Source: an uncultured Pleurocapsa sp. (GTDB lineage Bacteria; Cyanobacteriota; Cyanobacteriia; Cyanobacteriales; Xenococcaceae). Taken from it: 9,388 nt of DNA. The stretch covers positions 1 to 9,388 of the forward strand of contig CAKZYI010000306.1 of the NCBI GenBank assembly GCA_937884735.1, given 5' to 3'. The notes beneath the pieces were generated by a model. That model made no database searches. It was not told the DNA's origin and saw nothing but the letters and a program-made list of their open reading frames with translations. This document shows positions 5,484 to 9,388 of the stretch, piece by piece; position 1 is the first letter of the stretch; each line of letters starts with the position of its first letter. A program made the translations under genes and the position numbers.

Positions 5484-6643
5484 CGGGGTAGAGTAATTAA
5501 AATTTGCGTTCCTCGACCGAGCGCACTATCTATTTTGAGGCTACCATGAAGTATTCGTACTCGTTCTCTCATTCCTTGAAGACCAAATCCAGAATTAGCA
5601 AGATCGGGATCGAATCCAACACCATCGTCTTTGAATTCTAAAATAATGCGATCGTCATTAGTGTATGCTTGAAACCAGACTTGAGAGGCGCGGGCGTGTT
5701 TTTGGATATTAATCAATCCTTCTTTAACTACACAATATATTTGATGACTGGTAGTCAAACTAAGCTGGGGTAGATCGATTGACCAAAGAACTTGCACGGC
5801 GCGATCGCTTTTAGCTTCGATTAAATTATGCAAAGCCAGATCCAAATCAAAATCATTGCGCCTCATTGTCCGTATCGCGTGGCTAACATCTTCAATACAT
5901 TGAGAAGCAAGAACTGTTGCGGTATCCATAGCTTGAAAAGCAGCTTCGGGGTCGCGATCGCGTAACTTTTGTGCCACTTTAAATTGAACATCACGATCTC
6001 TAAGAGTATGTCCTAGCTAATCGTGAATATCGCGAGCAAAGCGAGTTCGTTCGAGGTAATTTGCCATAATTTCTACCTGCTCGGCTAAAGCTTCCGCTTT
6101 TTGACGGCTTTGACGTTCGGCAACGATGGTAGAACTAAAAAAGATTGTGAAAATGCTCACCGCTATATAAAGCCCTAAAGAAAAAACCAAAACAACACTG
6201 AGATTATAATTACCAAAACCGTAGGGAGGTTCAAATTCAATCGATAGCTGTTGCAGCTTTTGCATCTCAGAAAAACATTCGCTAGCTACACAACCAATAC
6301 CAGCGATTGCCGTTAGATAAATAGTTCTTTTGCGCCCTAAAAGAAAAAAGCTTTTGGCAAGATATAAATAAAGCAGCAAGTCCAAACTAACATCAAGAAA
6401 ATTCACCCCGACGATCACGCTAATTGCAGACCAAACATAGATCTGTCTATATTTCAGGGGAAAATCAACTGGCAACTTCCAACTAAAGAAAATAAACATA
6501 ATATAAGCGGCAAATCTAAACGGTAATCTGTCGCCACCTGCGGTGATAGTCATCATTAAATGAACCGCAATAAATAGCCACTCTATACAACGCAGCTTCC
6601 AAATAAAAGATGCAGAGAAAATACCGACTGGATCGAGCTTCAT
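5480..6643 (-). pseudogene. Membrane sensor histidine kinase (HisKA_3 type) interrupted by TAG
   Basis: The full frame is 387 residues, including an in-frame TAG at codon 209 (6017-6019). The N-terminal half has about six membrane segments (near 20-34, 44-57, 67-82, 85-101, 108-121, 147-173) and little exposed sensor sequence, as in DesK-like kinases. A short charged helix leads into the dimerisation motif ERTRFARDIHD, with phospho-acceptor His207. The stop replaces the next residue, usually a Ser or Thr in HD-S-LGHTL. The frame then continues with LGHTL and an ATPase domain: N-box CVVKEGLINIQKHA (Asn312), DDGVGFDP (339-346) and GFGLQGM (352-358). Thus the truncated 208-residue product would have the membrane part and the His but no ATP site. 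Residues 215-218 are RDRD where relatives have hydrophobic or small residues (such as TALN), a further sign of damage. The operon partner is the response regulator, overlapping by 4 bp. The ATG at 6643 has no clear ribosome site. Decay, sequence error or amber suppression could explain it. Confidence 0.88.
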
Positions 6644-6706
6644 AATTCAATGGCGATAAGGCGATTTTCTATCCCCACCTTAAAGTATTTTCTTTTTAGA
6701 AACTAG

Positions 6707-6740
6707 ATGACCCCAGTCATGTATCTATATGACTGAGGGG
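6707..6740. promoter_or_regulatory. ATGAC/GTCAT half-site cluster in the divergent promoter region
   Basis: ATGAC-CCCA-GTCAT (6707-6720) is a perfect 5-bp inverted repeat with a 4-base centre. A third half-site, ATGAC, follows at 6729-6733. The right part also folds: CCCC-AGTCAT (6711-6720) pairs with ATGACT and GGGG (6729-6740) around a 2-base bulge. It lies between the kinase start (6643) and the divergent secreted-protein gene (6770/6800). This is a good position for an operator of the adjacent NarL-type regulator, which commonly binds short paired half-sites. The regulator identity is inferred from position. Confidence 0.5.
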
Positions 6741-6799
6741 AATAGGAAAGCAAAGCTGTAAAAACTATTGTGAATGGTGTAGCAATTCCTCACCTCACC

Positions 6800-7453
6800 A
6801 TGAAAATTATCAATACTCTAGCTTTAGCCAGTGCGCTCGCCGTTAATGTTGCCCTTCCTGCCGTTGTCAAGGAAATAGATCGTCACACTCTCTGTAGCAG
6901 ATTTCCTCTGAATTCTCGCTGTGAAGATTTTTCAGCAGCCAAGGGAACACCAACAACGCATCAGCTAGATCGCGATCGCTTTTGCGAAAAATTTGCTCTT
7001 AATTCAAAGTGTCAGCAAAAACCATTGCAAGTTATTAAATTAAACCTAGATCGTTCGGGAGAAAATGATGAATGGATTCGTCTCGAAAAGCAGGATAGCC
7101 GAGTCAGACTAGTGCATACTACCAAGGTAAAAGACGGTCTAGTTTCTGGTGTTTTGAATGGTGCTATAGGGGCTTTAGTTCCCCTTCCTTTGCCGTTTGT
7201 GGAAGCTAACAAGTACGATTGGCAAGATAATATTGTTACCGCAATTAGTTTTAGAAGCGATCGCTGCCAAGGCGAAAAGTGTATTGTGGCTGGCAAAAAC
7301 TCGATCGCTCTTCCAAAAGGTATGGATATATATCGAGGCAAATTTACTATTGAATATCGAGAAAAAGAGCTAGAGCGATCGCTAACTTTTAGAATTCCTG
7401 CTGATGTAGAAGCTGAAACTATCAATACCATCAGCGTTACGCACGTTCGCTAA
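6800..7453 (+). CDS. Exported protein with duplicated CxxFxLNSxC motif, unknown function
   Basis: The product is 217 residues from the ATG at 6800, which I prefer because the signal peptide MKIINTLALASALAVNVALP begins there. An in-frame ATG at 6770 would add ten residues, and neither has a strong Shine-Dalgarno sequence. After the leader there are two copies of a short motif 30 residues apart: DRHTLCSRFPLNSRC and DRDRFCEKFALNSKC, each with two cysteines nine residues apart. A third cysteine pair, CQGEKC, lies later (166 and 171, counted from 6770), so three disulfides in the periplasm are plausible. The rest has a Gly/Pro/hydrophobic stretch (VSGVLNGAIGALVPLPLP) and a likely beta-rich end. 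I do not recognise a family. It is divergent from the two-component operon and shares its regulatory region, so it may be a target. A hairpin at 7487-7540 follows. Confidence 0.8.
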   Translation: MKIINTLALASALAVNVALPAVVKEIDRHTLCSRFPLNSRCEDFSAAKGTPTTHQLDRDRFCEKFALNSKCQQKPLQVIKLNLDRSGENDEWIRLEKQDSRVRLVHTTKVKDGLVSGVLNGAIGALVPLPLPFVEANKYDWQDNIVTAISFRSDRCQGEKCIVAGKNSIALPKGMDIYRGKFTIEYREKELERSLTFRIPADVEAETINTISVTHVR

Positions 7454-7486
7454 CAATTATTCAGCTTCAGCACACAATCTATTTTT

Positions 7487-7540
7487 GTGAGCAATATTAA
7501 AGATAATCTCTAACAATATCAAATCATTAATCTTGCTCAC
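7487..7540. terminator. Long inverted repeat between convergent genes
   Basis: GTGAGCAA-T-ATTAA (7487-7500) pairs with TTAAT-C-TTGCTCAC (7527-7540): a 14-bp stem with one mismatch and a 26-base loop. It lies between the convergent secreted-protein gene (ends 7453) and the ZIP transporter gene (ends 7575). There is no T-run right after the stem on either strand; the TTTTT lies before it on the plus strand. It may act as an RNA 3'-end stabiliser or a weak bidirectional terminator. Confidence 0.45.
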
Positions 7541-7574
7541 CTTACAACTGTATTGATGATAAATATTTAACGCC

Positions 7575-8348
7575 TTATCCCAAAGCAATATCCAAAAACA
7601 TCATTGTTACAAAGCCAGCCATAATTCCTAGTGTACCTTCTTGGGCTTTGCTTTCTCGGTCTATTTCGGGGATGATTTCATCAACGATCACAAATAGCAT
7701 CGAACCCGCTGCGATCGCCATTCCCCAGGGCAAGAAGACTTGACCAAAGTTAACAATACTTGCACCTACTATTCCACCAACGGGATCAACTAACCCAGTT
7801 AACAACGAAATACCCAAAGCGTATTTAACGGAATATTCTAATTCTCTCAGTGCTAAAGCTACAATTAAGCCTTCAGGCATATTCTGTAAGCCAATCCCGA
7901 TAGCTAAAGGTAGCCCGTGGCTAACACTACCGTCTCCAAAACCTACCCCTACGGCTAATCCTTCAGGGAAATTGTGAATAGTGATAGCAATTATAAATAG
8001 CCAAATACGCTGGAAATTTTCTGTAATTTTGCCCTCTGCACCTTTATTAAAGTGTTCGTGAGGGAAGTAGTCGTGCATCAACCAGAGCAGACTTGCTCCC
8101 AAAATCATGCCAATACTAACAATCAATGCCGACCCTGCTTCCGTATAGCCCAAATCCACTGCCGCTTCTTTACCAGGAACAATTAGAGAAAATGCCGTAG
8201 CTGCCAGCATTACCCCGCCACCCAATCCTAATAAAATTCCCTGCCATTTTTTATCTAAATTGGCAGTAAAGATAATGGGCAATGCCCCTACCGCAGTAGC
8301 CAAACCTGCACCTAATGAAGCGATCGCACCGAGATAGATTGTTCCCAT
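7575..8348 (-). CDS. ZIP-family divalent metal transporter (GufA/ZupT-like)
   Basis: The product is a 257-residue inner-membrane protein with about eight hydrophobic segments, the size of bacterial ZIP carriers. ZIP proteins bring Zn(II), Fe(II), Mn(II) or similar ions into the cytosol. The two signature metal-site helices are present: HNFPEG (125-130) and QNMPEG (155-160), with a further conserved-looking VDEIIPE (222-228). In the second motif the usual ZupT His is Gln; to my knowledge this is typical of the GufA-like branch and not a defect. A histidine-bearing loop (HDYFPHEH, 92-99) lies between helices 3 and 4 and could bind metal. Substrate cannot be read from sequence. The start at 8348 lies only 13 bases below a 10-bp inverted repeat (8361-8388) and has no visible Shine-Dalgarno sequence. 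It lies 53 bases after the peroxiredoxin gene in the same direction, so they could form one transcript in which metal uptake and peroxide defence are linked. Confidence 0.92.
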   Translation of the reverse strand: MGTIYLGAIASLGAGLATAVGALPIIFTANLDKKWQGILLGLGGGVMLAATAFSLIVPGKEAAVDLGYTEAGSALIVSIGMILGASLLWLMHDYFPHEHFNKGAEGKITENFQRIWLFIIAITIHNFPEGLAVGVGFGDGSVSHGLPLAIGIGLQNMPEGLIVALALRELEYSVKYALGISLLTGLVDPVGGIVGASIVNFGQVFLPWGMAIAAGSMLFVIVDEIIPEIDRESKAQEGTLGIMAGFVTMMFLDIALG

Positions 8349-8360
8349 GATTTTTAATAT

Positions 8361-8388
8361 GTAGGAACATTTTATTAGATGTTCCTAC
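8361..8388. promoter_or_regulatory. Perfect 10-bp inverted repeat between peroxiredoxin and ZIP genes
   Basis: GTAGGAACAT (8361-8370) and ATGTTCCTAC (8379-8388) are perfect reverse complements around an 8-base loop. The element sits 13 bases past the peroxiredoxin stop codon and 12 bases before the ZIP start codon. On the minus strand it is followed by ATATTAAAAAT, so there is no terminating T-run. It could be an operator for the ZIP gene, an attenuator that controls read-through and ribosome access, or a 3'-end stabiliser. Nothing in the sequence decides between these. Confidence 0.6.
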
Positions 8389-8401
8389 CAAATTGAAATA
8401 G

Positions 8402-8929
8402 TTATTTTGATTCTTTCAAGTATGCCAACATCGTATCGGCATCAGACACTTCAAAAGGATCTGTTGGACAGTTATCGCCAAAATCAGGCTCAGTAAAGAT
8501 TTTCTCGATTTTCATGTCGTTAACTAGCATAGAATAACGCCAAGAGCGCATGCCAAAACCTAAATTGGATTTGTCTACCAACATACCCATTTTGCGCGTA
8601 AATTCTCCACTACCGTCAGGAAGAAGGAAAACATTTTCTACTCCCTGTTGTTTGCCCCACTGGAACATGACAAAAGCGTCATTAACAGACAAACAAATAA
8701 TTTGATCTATACCCAAAGCTTTGAATTCTTCGTAGTGTTTCTCGTATCCAGGTAAATGAGTAGAAGAACAAGTAGGAGTAAATGCACCAGGAAGAGAAAA
8801 GACTATTACTTTTTTACCTCTAAAGATCTCTTCTGTAGTTAAATCTTGCCAGCGGAAAGGATTTGGTCCCTCGACAGATTCATCACGGACTCTGGTTTTA
8901 AAGACTACGCTTGGTACTGTATCTCTCAT
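8402..8929 (-). CDS. Type II (PrxII/Prx5-like) peroxiredoxin
   Basis: The product is 175 residues. These cytosolic thiol peroxidases reduce hydrogen peroxide and organic peroxides with electrons from glutathione/glutaredoxin or thioredoxin. The peroxidatic Cys54 lies in PGAFTPTCSSTHLPGY, with Thr51 completing the catalytic TxxC and Arg129 in GMRSWRYS. Cys79 (DQIICLSVND) is the likely resolving cysteine, and Cys154 in GDNCPTDPF is a third. The sequence closely resembles the cyanobacterial group that includes Synechocystis sll1621, as I recall it. The frame is open further upstream to an ATG at 9022. I reject that start because the intervening sequence contains a near-consensus promoter and operator (8963-8992), and because the conserved protein begins at MRDTVPS. 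CTGGAG lies 11 bases before the ATG at 8929. The shared operator suggests co-regulation with dps. A glutathione-linked mechanism would tie it to gor, which is interrupted here. The ZIP gene follows. Confidence 0.95.
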   Translation of the reverse strand: MRDTVPSVVFKTRVRDESVEGPNPFRWQDLTTEEIFRGKKVIVFSLPGAFTPTCSSTHLPGYEKHYEEFKALGIDQIICLSVNDAFVMFQWGKQQGVENVFLLPDGSGEFTRKMGMLVDKSNLGFGMRSWRYSMLVNDMKIEKIFTEPDFGDNCPTDPFEVSDADTMLAYLKESK

Positions 8930-8962
8930 AATTTGTTTTGCTCCAGAAATTTCAATATATAA

Positions 8963-8992
8963 ATCATACTCATAACGACTATGAGTTGTCAA
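8963..8992 (-). promoter_or_regulatory. Peroxiredoxin promoter, consensus -35 and -10
   Basis: On the minus strand, TTGACA (8992-8987), an 18-bp spacer and TATGAT (8968-8963) form a near-ideal sigma70-type promoter, followed by TTATATA. The predicted start of transcription near 8956 gives a leader of about 27 bases before the ATG at 8929. Both boxes and spacer length are identical to the dps promoter at 4803-4832. Confidence 0.8.
8969..8985. promoter_or_regulatory. Palindromic operator filling the peroxiredoxin promoter spacer
   Basis: CTCATAACGACTATGAG is a 17-bp inverted repeat (6-bp arms, 5-base centre). It occupies the spacer between the -35 and -10 boxes almost exactly. Its inner 15 bases, read on the minus strand, are identical to the dps operator at 4804-4818. 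A protein bound here would prevent open-complex formation. A PerR/Fur-type repressor is the likely reader: the Synechocystis homologue of this gene is, as I recall, repressed by PerR (slr1738). The site assignment itself is inference. Confidence 0.7.
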
Positions 8993-9170
8993 CCATGTTT
9001 GATAAAGAAACATGTCATACAAAAGTGCTGGCTACATAGAGAATGAGATAATTCCAGTGCTTGAAGCATTTAAGAAATATCAATACAAGGGGGCATAATA
9101 AATTATTTGCCGCATATTTGATATATAGGACTCTCGATTGCTGCCATTAAGTTTATCTCAGATGACTTAG

Positions 9171-9388
9171 ATGACTTACAGCAATTTACCACTACAAAAA
9201 ACAGGCATTAAACAGATGAATAATAATTTAGGTCAAGTTGTATTAGTCAAAGACATCAATCCTAATTCTTACAATAATGATGCTTTTTATAGCTACGGTT
9301 TTTCTTCTCCCGATAGCTCTTATGCTGGTAATTTTATTGAATTTAACGAGAAGCTATATTTCACTGCCAATGATGGAGAAAATGGCAA
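9171..9388 (+). CDS. ELWxxDGT-repeat-type protein, 5' part only
   Basis: The frame runs off the right edge; 72 full codons are visible. It can begin at ATG 9171 (an in-frame TAG lies directly before it) or at ATG 9216, which is followed by NNNLGQVVLVKDINPNS. The segment VKDINPNS followed by NFIEFNEKLYFTANDGENG matches the pattern of cyanobacterial ELWxxDGT repeat proteins, where each unit reads roughly VKDINPG, then LYFTADDGxxGxELWxxDGT. Such proteins are usually large and secreted or surface-associated, built of beta-propeller-like repeats. No signal peptide is visible at either start, as is common for members exported by C-terminal signals; this cannot be judged from the part present. No clear ribosome site decides the start. 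It is divergent from the peroxiredoxin gene; the gap 9023-9170 shows no other recognisable feature. Confidence 0.7.
   Translation, partial: MTYSNLPLQKTGIKQMNNNLGQVVLVKDINPNSYNNDAFYSYGFSSPDSSYAGNFIEFNEKLYFTANDGENG

Noticed and set aside
1163..6643. Genome-wide reassignment of TAA or TAG as sense codons
   Set aside because: Complete genes in the same window end at TAA, TAG and TGA at the expected family lengths.
7012..7431. Minus-strand open frame inside the exported Cys-motif gene
   Set aside because: It has no recognisable domain and lies wholly within a plus-strand gene that has a signal peptide and an internal motif duplication.
8930..9022. Upstream extension of the peroxiredoxin frame to an ATG at 9022
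   Set aside because: The extra 31 codons overlap a near-consensus promoter and palindromic operator, and the conserved protein starts at MRDTVPS, with a ribosome site just before 8929.

Overview
The window looks like chromosomal DNA of a cyanobacterium. The base composition is AT-rich, and the palindrome GCGATCGC (HIP1) occurs about fifteen times, both inside and between genes. The recognisable proteins (glutathione reductase, Dps, type II peroxiredoxin, a PFE-type C-terminal sorting signal) resemble cyanobacterial versions. I cannot name the genus.

Layout. Positions 1-576 hold no convincing gene but contain strong palindromes and a heptamer tandem repeat. A small gene (577-897, +) encodes a charged 11-residue-repeat protein of LEA-like appearance. 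A HIP1-bearing 15-bp hairpin (1087-1129) separates it from a glutathione reductase gene (gor, 1163-2524, -) that is intact except for one in-frame TAA. A secreted protein with a PFE-type C-terminal anchor follows (2673-3650, +). Next, on the minus strand, come a 93-residue conserved-looking protein (3759-4040) and dps (4120-4620). Upstream of these is a NarL-type two-component pair, response regulator 4851-5483 and membrane histidine kinase 5480-6643. The kinase is broken by an in-frame TAG directly after its phospho-accepting His-Asp. A divergent secreted protein (6770/6800-7453, +) faces the kinase across a region with ATGAC/GTCAT half-sites. The window ends with a ZIP-family metal transporter (7575-8348, -), a type II peroxiredoxin (8402-8929, -) and the 5' part of an ELWxxDGT-repeat-type protein (9171 to the right edge, +).

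How it fits together. Several genes deal with oxidative stress and metals: Dps stores iron using peroxide, the peroxiredoxin reduces peroxides, glutathione reductase keeps glutathione reduced, and a ZIP carrier moves divalent metal. The strongest unexplained signal is that dps and the peroxiredoxin gene, more than 4 kb apart, have almost the same promoter. Each has TTGACA, 18 bp, TATGAT and a shared downstream TTATATA. Both also carry the identical 15-bp palindrome TCATAGTCGTTATGA, placed differently relative to the -10 box. This suggests one peroxide- or metal-responsive repressor (PerR/Fur-like) controls both; no such regulator is encoded here.

The second notable point is that two otherwise full-length genes in 9.4 kb each carry a single in-frame stop. 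This may mean gene decay, sequence error or, less likely, readthrough.
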